From Labilithrix sp. (GTDB lineage Bacteria; Myxococcota; Polyangia; Polyangiales; Polyangiaceae), in assembly GCA_028287035.1 (NCBI GenBank), contig JAQBQL010000111.1:18688-82687 (forward strand): DNA of 64,000 nt. Direction: 5' to 3'. Positions 1 to 9,918 of the stretch are shown here, piece after piece. A model generated the notes under the pieces. That model had not been told where the DNA came from. It made no database searches and was given only the letters and a program-made list of their open reading frames with translations. Position 1 is the stretch's first letter. Every line of letters begins with the position of its first letter. Made by a program: the position numbers and the translations under genes.

Positions 1-287
1 TCGGCCTCGTTCTTCGCGGCCTCCGACGCGGCGTTCGGCGCGTAGCCGAGGACGAGCGCGCCGAAGCCCGCCGTGAGGTCGACGTAGCGATTGCCGTCGA
101 CGTCGAACACGTTGGTGCCGGCGCCGCGCGCGTAGACGATCGGCGCCTGCTCGGACCCCGATGCCGCCGCTCGCGCGCCGCGCCGCGCCTCGAACGCGGG
201 AGACTCGACGAGCTCGAGCCGGCGCGCCAGCTCGCGCGAGCGCGGCCCCGGCGGCGGGACCACGATCTCGGGCAGGTCGCCGCTCAC
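1..287 (-). CDS. Class-III PLP aminotransferase, N-terminal part (cut by window edge)
   Basis: The first 95 residues of a fold-type I, class-III aminotransferase; the rest lies outside the window. Seen: VSGDLPEIVVPPPGPRSREL at the start, then GTNVFDVDGNRYVDLTAGFG at about residues 62-81, which is the class-III N-terminal signature found in 4-aminobutyrate and acetylornithine aminotransferases. The GTG at 285-287 is chosen because the reading begins there in the usual PGPxSREL context and follows the stop of the upstream diguanylate cyclase by 15 bp. It is the third gene of a minus-strand run (lpxK, cyclase, aminotransferase). The PLP lysine and substrate-specific residues are not in view, so the amino donor is unknown. 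Confidence 0.85.
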   Translation of the reverse strand, partial: MSGDLPEIVVPPPGPRSRELARRLELVESPAFEARRGARAAASGSEQAPIVYARGAGTNVFDVDGNRYVDLTAGFGALVLGYAPNAASEAAKNEA

Positions 288-302
288 GTCACGGCTCGCC
301 TG

Positions 303-1226
<924 letters not shown>

Positions 1227-1243
1227 CGCTCGTTCAATTGCGA

Positions 1244-2302
1244 TTATCGCCTGTTCGAGAGTATCGCCTTCTCGGACGCGCCGTCAGGGTTTTCGCGTGT
1301 GGGGCATCTCCCAACATTCCGCGCTGTTGTCGGGATAGCTCGCACGCCGGCGAGCGCCTCGAGCACGGCGGGCGGTAGCGTGAGGTCGTCGGCGAGCTTC
1401 GCGATCTGCAGCGCGCGCGCCAATCCGGCGCCATCGAGATGGACCGCGCACTTCGGCGTCGCGAGCCAGACGTCGACCGCCGCCGCGCGGAGGTGCTCGA
1501 TGGTCGACGCCGCGAGTGGCCCATGGTCGCCGATGCTCACGGTCCGGACCGGCACGAGCCCGGCGCGCGCGAGGCCCGCCACGAGGCGCTCGGGACGCGC
1601 GAGCGCCGTGAACAGCCCGAGCCGCCGGTCGCGGAGCGCTGCCGCGAGCTCGTCGATGGGCAGGCGCCGCTCGCCGAGCAAGGCCGCCTGCGGCGCCGCA
1701 TCGACGGGAACCACATGGTCGGCGGCGGCGAGGAGCGCGCCACGCGGCGCACGCAGGTCACCCGCCGGAGGCAACGCCCCGGCGCCCCACGGCGCCTCGC
1801 GATCGACCGCGAGCAGCGAGAGCGAGGCGCGGACCGGCGCCAGCTGGAGGGGCCCATCGAGGACGATCACGTCGGGCGCGCGGCGCGCCGCGAGGTCGAC
1901 CGCCTCCTGACGCGAAGCGCCGACGACCACGCGCGCGATCCCGGCGAGCGCGGAGGCGGTCGCGAGCGCCTCGTCGCCCACGAGGGAGAGCAGCACGCGC
2001 GGATCGCCGTCGGGCGGCACCTCGCGCGGTCGGCCGGGGCGCGCGCGGTAGGCATGGCTCACCACGACCACGTCGGCACCACTCGCGGCGAGCGCGCGCG
2101 CGGCGGCCGCGGCCACCCGCGTCTTGCCCGATCCTCCGAGCGTCGCGCCGCCGACCGTGACCACGGCGATGCCGTCCGGCAGGACGAGCGGCCGCGCGAT
2201 GCCGCGCGCCAGCACCGCCCCCAGCGCGCGCTCGAGGGGCCCCGGCCAGAGGCCCGCGAGGGCGCCGTGCTCGAGGAGCGATGCGAGCAGCCGGCGTGCC
2301 AT
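1244..2302 (-). CDS. lpxK: Tetraacyldisaccharide 4'-kinase, divergent LpxK
   Basis: LpxK phosphorylates the 4' position of the lipid A precursor at the inner membrane. The 352-residue product carries a Walker A loop GGATLGGSGKTR at about residues 51-62 in the position of the family motif GGTGKTP, then VVSHAYRA, LVGDEA and ALPPAGDLRAPR, which correspond to the family VSRGYG, VGDEP and LLPAGPLREP blocks. The family DDGLQH motif, which holds the catalytic Asp and a His, reads LDGPLQLAP here (about 148-156), so one Asp and the His are lost. It is therefore LpxK-like in architecture but may be altered in chemistry. ATG at 2302 gives the usual short N-terminal helix. It probably heads the operon with the cyclase and aminotransferase. 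Confidence 0.8.
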   Translation of the reverse strand: MARRLLASLLEHGALAGLWPGPLERALGAVLARGIARPLVLPDGIAVVTVGGATLGGSGKTRVAAAAARALAASGADVVVVSHAYRARPGRPREVPPDGDPRVLLSLVGDEALATASALAGIARVVVGASRQEAVDLAARRAPDVIVLDGPLQLAPVRASLSLLAVDREAPWGAGALPPAGDLRAPRGALLAAADHVVPVDAAPQAALLGERRLPIDELAAALRDRRLGLFTALARPERLVAGLARAGLVPVRTVSIGDHGPLAASTIEHLRAAAVDVWLATPKCAVHLDGAGLARALQIAKLADDLTLPPAVLEALAGVRAIPTTARNVGRCPTRENPDGASEKAILSNRR

Positions 2303-2360
2303 CGGAGAGCGGAGCTTAGCGCGCGCGTGGTCTTTGCGATCCGCGGTCGGCGCGGCGTAC

Positions 2361-2366
2361 AAGGAG
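2361..2366 (+). promoter_or_regulatory. Shine-Dalgarno AAGGAG fixing the DUF2252 start
   Basis: AAGGAG lies 2 bases upstream of GTG 2369 and is the best ribosome-binding match in the 66-bp gap between the divergent lpxK and DUF2252 genes. It supports this GTG over internal ATG codons such as the one about 40 residues downstream. Confidence 0.45.
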
Positions 2367-2368
2367 AC

Positions 2369-3649
2369 GTGCCGAAACACGCGACGTCCATCGACCTCGA
2401 CCCGTGGGCGCTCGCCGAACGGCAGCTCGCCTATGACCGCGAGCGCACGAAGCGCTTCCCCGAGCTGTTCGTGCGGAAGCTGACGCGCATGAGCGTCTCG
2501 CCGCTCGCGTACCTGCGCGGGGCCGCTCCGCTCTTCTACGATCTCCTGCTCGCCCGGCCCGAGCTGGCGGAGGGCTGCGGGGGCGAGGGATGGCTCGTCG
2601 GCGACATGCACCTCGAGAACGTCGGCGCCTACCGCACCGACCCGCTGGGCTCGGGCGAGCCCGCGTCGGACAAGGAGGGCACGGCGGGAAAGCGTCACCG
2701 CGAGGTGCGCTTCGATCTGAACGACTTCGACGACGCGGTCATCGGGCCGTGGCGGCTCGACGTGCTGCGGCTGACCACGAGCCTCCTCCTCGGCGGACGC
2801 GAGCTCGGCGCGAGCGGCGTCGTCGCGCTGGATCTCGCCGACCGGCTCCTCGACGCGTGGGCGCGGAGCGCGTTCGAAGGAGCCGCGGCCCCCGACCAAC
2901 CCGCGCCGGTCGCCGCGCTCTGCGAGCAGGTGCGCGCCCGCTCGAAGACCGCGCTGCTCGACGCCCGCACCGCGGTCACGGGCAGCAAGCGCCACTTCGT
3001 ACGCGGCCCGCGCTACGCCGACCTGCCGCCCGACATCGTGGACGCCGTGCCCGCCGCGTTCGAGGGGTACCTCGAGTCGCTCCCCGAGGAGGACCGGCCC
3101 GCCAAGGGGACGACCGAGATCCTCGACTGCGCGCTGCGCATCGCGGGCACCGGCAGCCTCGGCGGCCTGCGCGTCGCGGTGCTCGTCAAGGGCAAGGGCG
3201 GCACGGACGGCGGGTGGATCTTCGACATGAAGGAGCAGGGTGTGCCGTCGGCCGCGACGATCCTGACGCCGCCCGCGATGGTCCCGGCAGAGCGGGTCGC
3301 GACGGCGTTCAAGGCCGCGGTCGAGCGGCCGATCCTGATGATCGGCACCACCGTGCTGCGCAGCTCCGGCAACACCTCGAAGACCTCGATGTACGTGCGC
3401 AAGCTGTCGCCGCAGGAGGACAAGCTGAACCTCCGCCGACTGAAGAGCGCCGACCTGCCCGACATCGCGACGTACCTCGGCGCGCTGCTCGGCGCCGGGC
3501 ATGCGCGCGCCGCGACCAAGGTGGGCAAGCGCTGGACCCCTCACGACCTCGGCGTCATCCGGGGGCACGCCATCACGCTCGCCGGCATCCACGAGCAGGT
3601 CTACCTGGCCCTGTGCGAGAAGATCCGGCCCCTGCTGCCGCGCACGTGA
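2369..3649 (+). CDS. DUF2252 family protein
   Basis: A 426-residue member of the DUF2252 (COG4320) family, which is related to aminoglycoside-phosphotransferase-like folds; its biochemical role is not established. Seen: MSVSPLAYLRGAAPLFYDLL (the family FxFLRG segment), GWLVGDMHLENVGAY (the family GDxHxxNFG block, resembling a kinase-like catalytic loop), and FDLNDFDDAVIGPWRLDVLR (the DFDE block). The C-terminal half keeps GTGSLGGLRVAVLVKGKG. The start is GTG 2369 with a good Shine-Dalgarno site. It diverges from lpxK and is followed by the BNR protein with a gap of only 18 bp. No signal peptide is visible, so it is cytoplasmic. Confidence 0.85.
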   Translation: MPKHATSIDLDPWALAERQLAYDRERTKRFPELFVRKLTRMSVSPLAYLRGAAPLFYDLLLARPELAEGCGGEGWLVGDMHLENVGAYRTDPLGSGEPASDKEGTAGKRHREVRFDLNDFDDAVIGPWRLDVLRLTTSLLLGGRELGASGVVALDLADRLLDAWARSAFEGAAAPDQPAPVAALCEQVRARSKTALLDARTAVTGSKRHFVRGPRYADLPPDIVDAVPAAFEGYLESLPEEDRPAKGTTEILDCALRIAGTGSLGGLRVAVLVKGKGGTDGGWIFDMKEQGVPSAATILTPPAMVPAERVATAFKAAVERPILMIGTTVLRSSGNTSKTSMYVRKLSPQEDKLNLRRLKSADLPDIATYLGALLGAGHARAATKVGKRWTPHDLGVIRGHAITLAGIHEQVYLALCEKIRPLLPRT

Positions 3650-3667
3650 TGCGCTAGGGTTGTCACC

Positions 3668-5035
3668 GTGAAATCCCTCCTCGGCGGCGCGGTGGCCTCG
3701 GCGCTCGTGCTCGGCTGGCTCGCGCCGGGGACCGCGCTCGCGAACGGTCGCTTCCCCGAGACGAACGCGCTCTTCTTCGCGCCGAGTGATCCCGACTTCG
3801 TGCTGCTCCGCACCACGTTCGGGGAGATGATCTCGCACGACCGCGGCAAGACGTTCGGGTGGGTGTGCGAGCAATCGGTGGGGCTCGCGGGGATCGAGGA
3901 CCCGATGTACGCGATCACCCCGGACGACACGATCGTGGGCTCGACGTACCAGGGTCTCGCGGTGTCGCGCGACCGGGGCTGCAGCTTCGCGTTCGTGGGC
4001 GGCGGTCTCGAGCTCGTGTTCGTCGACGTCGCGTCGACGCGGCGCGCGCCCGGCACCGTGGTGGCGTTCGCGAGCTCGTACGCGGGCACCGACGGCGGGA
4101 CCACCGTCTACAAGTCACAGCTGTTCGAGACCACCGATCAGGGCAAGACGTTCGCTCCCCTGCCCTACGCGTTCCCGTCCAACGTGCTCGGCGAGACGGT
4201 CGACGTCACCGAGAGCGATCCGGACCGCATCTACGTGTCGGCGATCGAGGCCGACGCGGCGGGCAACTTCGGCCACGCGGCGATCTTCACGTCGCGCGAC
4301 CACGGCACGACGTTCGAGGAGCTGCCCTTCCCGCTCGCGGGCGACGAGACCGCGCCGTTCATCGCCGCCGTCGACCCGCGCAATGCCGATCGCCTCTACG
4401 TCAGGACCGCCGCGCCGGCCGGCAAGAAGACGCGCCTCCTCGTGAGCGACGACGCGGGGAAGACGTTCCACACCGTCTACGACGGCGCCGGCGCCCTCCA
4501 GGGCTTCGCGGTGTCGGACGACGGCACGCGCATCTGGGTGGGCGGCCCGGCCGACGGCCTGCGCACCGCGCTCGCCAGCGATCTCGCGGTCACCAAGATC
4601 TCGGACGTCGAGATCGGGTGCCTCAAGTCCACCAGCGAGGGTCTCTGGGCCTGCTCGACCGAGCGGAGCGGCTTCATCCTCGGCCTGTCGACCGACGGCG
4701 GCGGCACCTTCGCGCCCAGGCTTCACTTCTGTGACATCACGGGTCCGCTCGCCTGCCCCGCGGGCTCGTCGACCTACCAGATGTGCTCGCTCGGCAACGC
4801 GACGATGAACGTGCCGCCGTGGCCCGGTCAGCGCGCGTCGCTCGGCTGCAGCGACGTGCCGGACGGCGGGAGCAGCAGCGGCGCGGTCGACGCCGGCGCG
4901 CTGCCCGACGCGCCCTCCGCCGAGGACGACGGCGGCTGCGCCCTGCGCGCGCCCTCACGCAGCGGCGGAGTCGCCGGCGCGCTCGGGGCGATGGCGATGA
5001 TCGCGCTCGCGGCGCTGAGGCGCCGCAAGCGCTGA
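3668..5035 (+). CDS. Secreted BNR/Asp-box repeat protein with MYXO-CTERM-type tail
   Basis: A 455-residue exported protein. A signal peptide (MKSLLGGAVASALVLGWLAP, cleavage near ALA-N) precedes a beta-propeller-like region with sialidase/photosystem Asp-box style repeats: SHDRGKTFGW, SRDRGCSFAF, TTDQGKTFAP, SRDHGTTFEE, SDDAGKTFHT and STDGGGTFAP. The C-terminus has DGGCALRAPS, a hydrophobic helix and a final RRRKR, matching the MYXO-CTERM pattern of Cys, transmembrane helix and basic tail used to anchor or sort surface proteins in myxobacteria. The start is GTG 3668. The ligand is unknown. It converges on the E2 gene with a 7-bp gap. Confidence 0.85.
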   Translation: MKSLLGGAVASALVLGWLAPGTALANGRFPETNALFFAPSDPDFVLLRTTFGEMISHDRGKTFGWVCEQSVGLAGIEDPMYAITPDDTIVGSTYQGLAVSRDRGCSFAFVGGGLELVFVDVASTRRAPGTVVAFASSYAGTDGGTTVYKSQLFETTDQGKTFAPLPYAFPSNVLGETVDVTESDPDRIYVSAIEADAAGNFGHAAIFTSRDHGTTFEELPFPLAGDETAPFIAAVDPRNADRLYVRTAAPAGKKTRLLVSDDAGKTFHTVYDGAGALQGFAVSDDGTRIWVGGPADGLRTALASDLAVTKISDVEIGCLKSTSEGLWACSTERSGFILGLSTDGGGTFAPRLHFCDITGPLACPAGSSTYQMCSLGNATMNVPPWPGQRASLGCSDVPDGGSSSGAVDAGALPDAPSAEDDGGCALRAPSRSGGVAGALGAMAMIALAALRRRKR

Positions 5036-5037
5036 CC

Positions 5038-5052
5038 CGAGGTCAGACCTCG
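5038..5052. terminator. Small inverted repeat at convergent gene ends
   Basis: CGAGGT (5038-5043) pairs perfectly with ACCTCG (5047-5052) around a 3-base loop. It sits in the 7-bp gap and the end of the minus-strand E2 gene, whose stop codon is 5043-5045. There is no T-run on either side, so intrinsic termination is only a possibility. Confidence 0.3.
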
Positions 5053-6452
5053 AACTCGGCCTTCTCGAGGATCTCGCGGACGCGCCACAGGAACGAGTTG
5101 GCGGCGACGCCGTCGACGATGCGGTGGTCGTAGCTGAGGGCCATGTACATGACCGGGTGAATCGCGATGTGGTCTTCCTTGTCGGGACCCTCGACGACCA
5201 CCGCGCGCTTCTTGATCTCGCCCATGCGGAGGATGCCGACGTTCGGCTGGTTGATGATCGCGCCGCCGAACAGGTTCCCCTTGAGCCCGGGGTTCGTGAT
5301 CGAGAACGTCGCGCCGGAGAGGTCGTCGACCGTGATCTTGCCCTTGCGGGCGCGGACCGCGACGTCGTCGATCGCGCGCACGATGCCGCGCACGCCGAGC
5401 TCGTCGGCGCGGCGGATGACGGGCACCACGAGGCCATCCGGCGAGTCGACGGCGACGCCGAGGTTCACGTCCTTGAAGATCACGTACGCGTCGTCGAGGA
5501 CGCGCGCGTTGATGGTCGGGTTCTCGCGGATCGCCTTCGCCGCGGCGACGACGAGGAAGGCGAGCATCGTGAGGCTCATGCCCTCCTTCTTGTAGCGATC
5601 CTTGTTCGCCTCGCGCAGCTTCGACGCGCGCTGGAGATCGCACTCGGCGACCGTCACCACGTGGGGCGACGAGAACTTCGAGTAGAGCATGTGGTCGGCG
5701 GTGATCCGCCGGCGCCGCGTGAACGGGATGACCTGGTCGCCCGGCTTGGGCCGGTAGGGCGGCACCTTGAAGGAGCCGAAGCCGACGCCGGGCACCGGCG
5801 GGACGAAGCCGCCGCCCTGGTTCACGAGCGCGGCGAGACCCGAGGCGTCACCGCCCGAGCGCGGCGGCGCGGGCGAGGCAGGCGGCGCGGCAGGCGGCGC
5901 AGCGGCCGGCGCGGCGGGAGCCGGTGTCTTCTGACCCGCGCCCTCGTACCCGGGCCCGCCGGCGCGGTTCACGTCGTCGCGCGTGATCCGACCGTGCTCG
6001 CCCGAGCCCTTCACGTTCTGGAGGTCGACGCCCTGCACCAGGGCGGCGCGGCGCGACGACGGCGACGCGAGCGGCCCGAGGGCGCCCTGCGAGGACGCGC
6101 TGGCCTCGTCGGCGCCGGGCGCGACGGGATGGTCGCCCTTCGTGGTCGGCGTCGGCTCGGCGGCGGTCGGCTTCGCCTCGGTGGGCGGCGGCGGCGGCAC
6201 GGTCGGCCCATCGGCGCCCTCTTCCATCTGCAGGATCGTGGCGCGCACGGGGACGACGTCGCCTTCCTTGACGAGCAGCTTCGTCACGCGACCGGCAGCC
6301 GGCGACGGGAGCTCGCTGTCGGCCTTGTCGGTCGCGAGCTCGGCGACGGGCTGGTCCTTCTGGACCACGTCGCCCTCCTTGACCAGCCACTTGGTGAGGG
6401 TTGCTTCGGTGACGCTCTCACCGAGCTGCGGGACCGTGACATCGATGGACAT
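5043..6452 (-). CDS. sucB: 2-oxoacid dehydrogenase dihydrolipoyl acyltransferase (E2)
   Basis: E2 core subunit of a 2-oxoglutarate or branched-chain 2-oxoacid dehydrogenase complex, transferring acyl groups from lipoyl-lysine to CoA. The 469-residue protein has one lipoyl domain (about 1-77, TDKADSE with K43 as the lipoylation site), a Pro/Ala linker, an E1/E3-binding domain (about 128-163, ending HGRITRDDV), a second Ala/Pro linker and a catalytic domain (about 230-469) with DHRIVDG; H443 and D447 are the catalytic pair. ATG 6452 opens directly with the lipoyl fold. No E1 or E3 gene is adjacent, so the complex partners must be elsewhere. The sucB symbol is a best guess; odhB or bkdB types cannot be excluded by reading. 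Confidence 0.9.
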   Translation of the reverse strand: MSIDVTVPQLGESVTEATLTKWLVKEGDVVQKDQPVAELATDKADSELPSPAAGRVTKLLVKEGDVVPVRATILQMEEGADGPTVPPPPPTEAKPTAAEPTPTTKGDHPVAPGADEASASSQGALGPLASPSSRRAALVQGVDLQNVKGSGEHGRITRDDVNRAGGPGYEGAGQKTPAPAAPAAAPPAAPPASPAPPRSGGDASGLAALVNQGGGFVPPVPGVGFGSFKVPPYRPKPGDQVIPFTRRRRITADHMLYSKFSSPHVVTVAECDLQRASKLREANKDRYKKEGMSLTMLAFLVVAAAKAIRENPTINARVLDDAYVIFKDVNLGVAVDSPDGLVVPVIRRADELGVRGIVRAIDDVAVRARKGKITVDDLSGATFSITNPGLKGNLFGGAIINQPNVGILRMGEIKKRAVVVEGPDKEDHIAIHPVMYMALSYDHRIVDGVAANSFLWRVREILEKAEFEV

Positions 6453-6529
6453 TGGGCCTCGCACGCTACCGTAGGCCCGCAGGCATGACAACGCGGTCTG
6501 GGGCTCGCGCGGCGGCCCGCGCTCGAGGC

Positions 6530-7864
6530 TCAGGTCTTGATGAACGACGCCACGAAATACCCGTCCGTTCCGTGCGCGAGAGGCAGCAGGCGGAACGACG
6601 TCGCGTCGCCGTTCGCAACGAGCGCCGGGAGCGGGGCATCGAACGGCGCAGGCGCGAGCCCTGACGCCGCAGCGTCCGCGATGACCTCTTCCGCTTCCTC
6701 GCGGAGGACCGAGCACACCGCATAGACGAGCCGCCCGCCCGGACGCACGAGCGCCGCCGCTCGCGCGAGGATGGCGCGCTGGAGAGTGACGAGGCCGTCG
6801 ACGCTCACCTTCGTGCGACGGAGGAGGAGCTCGGGCCGGCGCCGCATGGTGCCCGTCCCCGAGCACGGCGCATCGACGAGGACGCGGTCGTAGGGTCCCT
6901 CGATCGCGCCCGCCCCGGCGGACCAGTCCACCGCGAACGTGCGACGCGGATGGAGGCCGATGCGCGACAGCTCCTCCTCGAGCCGCGCGAGCTTCGCCGG
7001 GTGGAGGTCCGAGGCGTCGACCGCGCCGCTCTCGCCGACCGCGCGCGCGAGGAGCCCCGTCTTGTTGCCACGGCCGGCGCACGCGTCGAGCACGGTCTCG
7101 CCGGGTCGCGCGCCGAGCGCGAGCGCGATGACCTGCGAGCCCTCTTCCTGCGAGGTCCAGGCGCCCTCGTCCCAGCCGGGCAGATCGCCGAGCCGACCTG
7201 CGCCGCGCACCACGATCGATTGCGGCGACACGCGGCCGGGCTCCACGGTCGCGTCGGGCCTCGCCTCGCGGAGGCGCGCGATCCACGCATCCCGCGTTGC
7301 CGGATCCTCGACCCGCAAGCCGAGCGGCGGCGACGCCTCGGACGCGACGAGACCGAGCGCCTCCTCCTTGCCGACGGCGCGCACGAGCGCCTCGGCGAGC
7401 GCCGGATCGGCCGCGTCGAGGGCGGCCTGCGCGAGCTCCACGGGGGTGGGCTTGTCCTCGGCGGCGATCTTGCGGAGCACCGCGTTCACGAAGCCGGCGA
7501 CGCGCGGGCCGCGCAGGGCGCGCACCGTGGTGACGGCCTCGTCGACCGCCGCGAAGGCCGGCACGCGCGTGAGCACGAGCACCTGGTAGGCGGCCACGAA
7601 CAGGTGCGCCCGGACGTGCACCTCGATGGATGCCGTCCCCTTCGTCGCGTGGCGTCCGACGCGGCGATCGAGCCACTTGAGGAGGCGCAGCGTGCCGTAG
7701 GCGAGCTCGGTCGCGAGCGCGCGGTCCCGCACGTCGAGCTGCACGTTTCGCTCGAGCTCCGCGTCGAGAGCCGCCGCGGCGTAGGCCTTGTCCTTGAGCA
7801 CGCGCACCACCACGTCGGCGGCGACGCTGCGCGCGGTCGGTGCTCTGCGTCCGGGCTTCGTCAC
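6530..7864 (-). CDS. rsmB: 16S rRNA cytosine-C5 methyltransferase, RsmB family
   Basis: SAM-dependent rRNA m5C methyltransferase (E. coli RsmB modifies C967). The 444-residue product has an N-terminal NusB-like RNA-binding domain (about 10-140; DRALATELAYGTLR, GFVNAVLRKI) and a Rossmann-fold domain with VLDACAGRGNKT as the SAM loop. Both family cysteines are present: VDAPCSGTGTMRRRPEL and VYAVCSVLREEAEEVI. The start is GTG 7864, overlapping the TGA of the upstream lipoprotein gene as GTGA, so translation is probably coupled to it. The pairing with a surface lipoprotein has no obvious functional sense. Confidence 0.92.
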   Translation of the reverse strand: MTKPGRRAPTARSVAADVVVRVLKDKAYAAAALDAELERNVQLDVRDRALATELAYGTLRLLKWLDRRVGRHATKGTASIEVHVRAHLFVAAYQVLVLTRVPAFAAVDEAVTTVRALRGPRVAGFVNAVLRKIAAEDKPTPVELAQAALDAADPALAEALVRAVGKEEALGLVASEASPPLGLRVEDPATRDAWIARLREARPDATVEPGRVSPQSIVVRGAGRLGDLPGWDEGAWTSQEEGSQVIALALGARPGETVLDACAGRGNKTGLLARAVGESGAVDASDLHPAKLARLEEELSRIGLHPRRTFAVDWSAGAGAIEGPYDRVLVDAPCSGTGTMRRRPELLLRRTKVSVDGLVTLQRAILARAAALVRPGGRLVYAVCSVLREEAEEVIADAAASGLAPAPFDAPLPALVANGDATSFRLLPLAHGTDGYFVASFIKT

Positions 7865-9918
7865 TCGGGCTTCACGCGGACCGTGGGCGGCGCGGTGTAC
7901 GTCGCGCTCGCGACGTTCCACGGCTGGATGTGGACGACCGCCTTCTCGCACACCGCCAGCGTGAGGCCGCCGCCGTTCGCCTTCGTGAGGCCCGGGCACC
8001 ACTGGCTGGCGCCGGACTCCGGGCTGCCGAAGCCGCTCACCGCGATGCCCTCGGAGATGACGTTGGTGCACGCGAGGCGCTCGGTGTCGTTCGCGGGGCG
8101 CGTCGGCCGCCGGTAGAACGTGAGGTACGCGTCGCCGTTCTTGCCATCCGCCGAGCAGTCGGCCCACGCCGAGAGCGTGACGGGCACCCCGGCCGTGTTC
8201 TGGACGACCCAGTAGCGAGCCGGCTGCAGGTTCGCCGGGTCGAGCGCGGTCGCCGCGCAGGAGCTGCTGTCGACGAAGCGGGGCATGGTCGCGGCGGTGG
8301 CGAAGCTCGTCGCGAGGGCGGTCGTCGTTCCGATCGCGCCGAGCGGCACGTCGGTGCCGGTCGTGTCGCAGCCGACGGTCAGGTACCTCGGCGCGCTCGT
8401 GCCGCCGCCCGGCGCGGGGTTCGAGACCGTGACCGCCACCGAGCCGGGGTTCAGCATCTGGCCGGAGGGGATCACCGCGGTGAGCGAGGTCGGGCTCACG
8501 TAGGTGGTCATGACCGGGACGCCGTTGCTCTGCGCGGTGCTCGTCGGGACGAAGCCCGAGCCGCTCACCGTGATCGGCTTGTCGCCGGACCCGGCGGTGA
8601 CCGTGCTCGGGTTCAGCGCGGTGATCGTGGGCGGCGCATTGGTGATGGTGAACGCGAGCGCCGCGGACGTGCCGCCGCCCGGCGCCGAGTTGACGACGCG
8701 CACCGAGATGGTGCCGGCGCTCGCGAGCTGCGCCGCGGTCAGCGTGGCCTTCAGGTGCGTCGGGTCGACGTAGGTGGTCGCCGCCGGCGCGCCGTCGAAC
8801 GTGAGCTGCGACGTGATGAAGAAGCCGACGCCGGTGACGGTCACGACGGTCGGGGCCGCGCCGGCGCTGACGCTCGCCGGCGACAGCGAGGTCGTCTGCG
8901 GGGCCGGATACTGCACGCGGAAGACCACGGGAGCGGTGACGCCCCCGCCGGGCGGCGGGTTGCTGACGGCCACCGGGAAGTCGCCTGCCGCGCCGAGCGA
9001 GCTCGCCGGGATCGTCGCGGTGAGCTGCGCCGCGGTCGCGAACGTGGTCGGGATCGGCGCGCCGTTGAAGAGGACCGCGCTACCGGGGACGAACCCCGAC
9101 CCGCTCACGACGAGCGGGATCGCCGCCGAGCCCACGAACGCCGCCGACGGATTGATGCTCTGGATCGCGGCCGCGGGGTTCGCGACCGTGAACGAGATCG
9201 CCGTCGACGGGCCGCCGCCGGGGGCGGGGTTCACGACCTTGACCGGCACCGCTCCCGATCCGCCGAGCAGGCTGGGCGGCACGGTGGCCTCGAGGACCGT
9301 CGCGCTCTTGAAGGTCGTGGTGAGGTCGGTCCCCCCGAACACGATCTTCGCGCCGTCGACGAAGCTCGCGCCGTTCGCGACGAGCTTCGTGGCGCCCGCA
9401 CCGGCGACCACCGAGAGCGGCGTGAGGCCGGTCAGGTTGGGCGCGGGGTTCTGCACCTCGAACGTGACTTCCTTGCTCGCGCCGCCGCCGGGCGGACTCG
9501 TGCCCACGGAGAGGCGCAGCACGCCGACCGAGGCGAGCTGGGCGGTCGGGATGGTGGCGCGGAGCTCCGTCGCGCTCACGAACGTCGTCGCGAGGGGCGC
9601 GCCGCCGAGCTGCACGATCGAGCGCGGGACGAAGTCGGTCCCGCTCACGACGATCGAGGGGCCGATGCTCCCCACCGTGCCGTACGACGGGCTGATCGAG
9701 GTCACGACGGGCGGTAGCGCGTCGTCCGGGTTGGACGGCGGCGGCGGCGCGGTCGCGGTGCTCGTCGTGGTCGGCGTCGGGACGGTGGGCTCGCTCGTGC
9801 TGGACGGCGCCGCGGCCGGCTCGGCAGGCGGGTCCCCGGCAGCGCAGCCGACGGCCAGCGCCGGCAGGAGGGCGACGGAGAGCGAAGCGAAGAACGCGAA
9901 CAGGGCAAGGCGGGGCAT
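7861..9918 (-). CDS. Lipoprotein with five IPT/TIG repeats
   Basis: A 685-residue exported protein. A signal peptide with lipobox-like ALAVGC (Cys about residue 25) is followed by a Ser/Thr/Pro linker and five tandem IPT/TIG immunoglobulin-like repeats of roughly 88 residues between about 68 and 510. Repeat starts read TSISPSYG, TGLTPLS, QSINPSA, TSLSPAS and TALNPST, and each ends near a (N/S)PxPGGG turn. A C-terminal domain of about 175 residues with five cysteines (starting VGCDTTGTDV) follows and has no family I recognise. Probably an outer-membrane or surface adhesin or binding protein. Its last four bases overlap the rsmB start. Confidence 0.85.
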   Translation of the reverse strand: MPRLALFAFFASLSVALLPALAVGCAAGDPPAEPAAAPSSTSEPTVPTPTTTSTATAPPPPSNPDDALPPVVTSISPSYGTVGSIGPSIVVSGTDFVPRSIVQLGGAPLATTFVSATELRATIPTAQLASVGVLRLSVGTSPPGGGASKEVTFEVQNPAPNLTGLTPLSVVAGAGATKLVANGASFVDGAKIVFGGTDLTTTFKSATVLEATVPPSLLGGSGAVPVKVVNPAPGGGPSTAISFTVANPAAAIQSINPSAAFVGSAAIPLVVSGSGFVPGSAVLFNGAPIPTTFATAAQLTATIPASSLGAAGDFPVAVSNPPPGGGVTAPVVFRVQYPAPQTTSLSPASVSAGAAPTVVTVTGVGFFITSQLTFDGAPAATTYVDPTHLKATLTAAQLASAGTISVRVVNSAPGGGTSAALAFTITNAPPTITALNPSTVTAGSGDKPITVSGSGFVPTSTAQSNGVPVMTTYVSPTSLTAVIPSGQMLNPGSVAVTVSNPAPGGGTSAPRYLTVGCDTTGTDVPLGAIGTTTALATSFATAATMPRFVDSSSCAATALDPANLQPARYWVVQNTAGVPVTLSAWADCSADGKNGDAYLTFYRRPTRPANDTERLACTNVISEGIAVSGFGSPESGASQWCPGLTKANGGGLTLAVCEKAVVHIQPWNVASATYTAPPTVRVKPE

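Noticed and set aside
5043..7676. An 877-residue E2 reading extending into rsmB
   Set aside because: The upstream part is Arg-rich shadow of rsmB; the lipoyl domain starts cleanly at ATG 6452.
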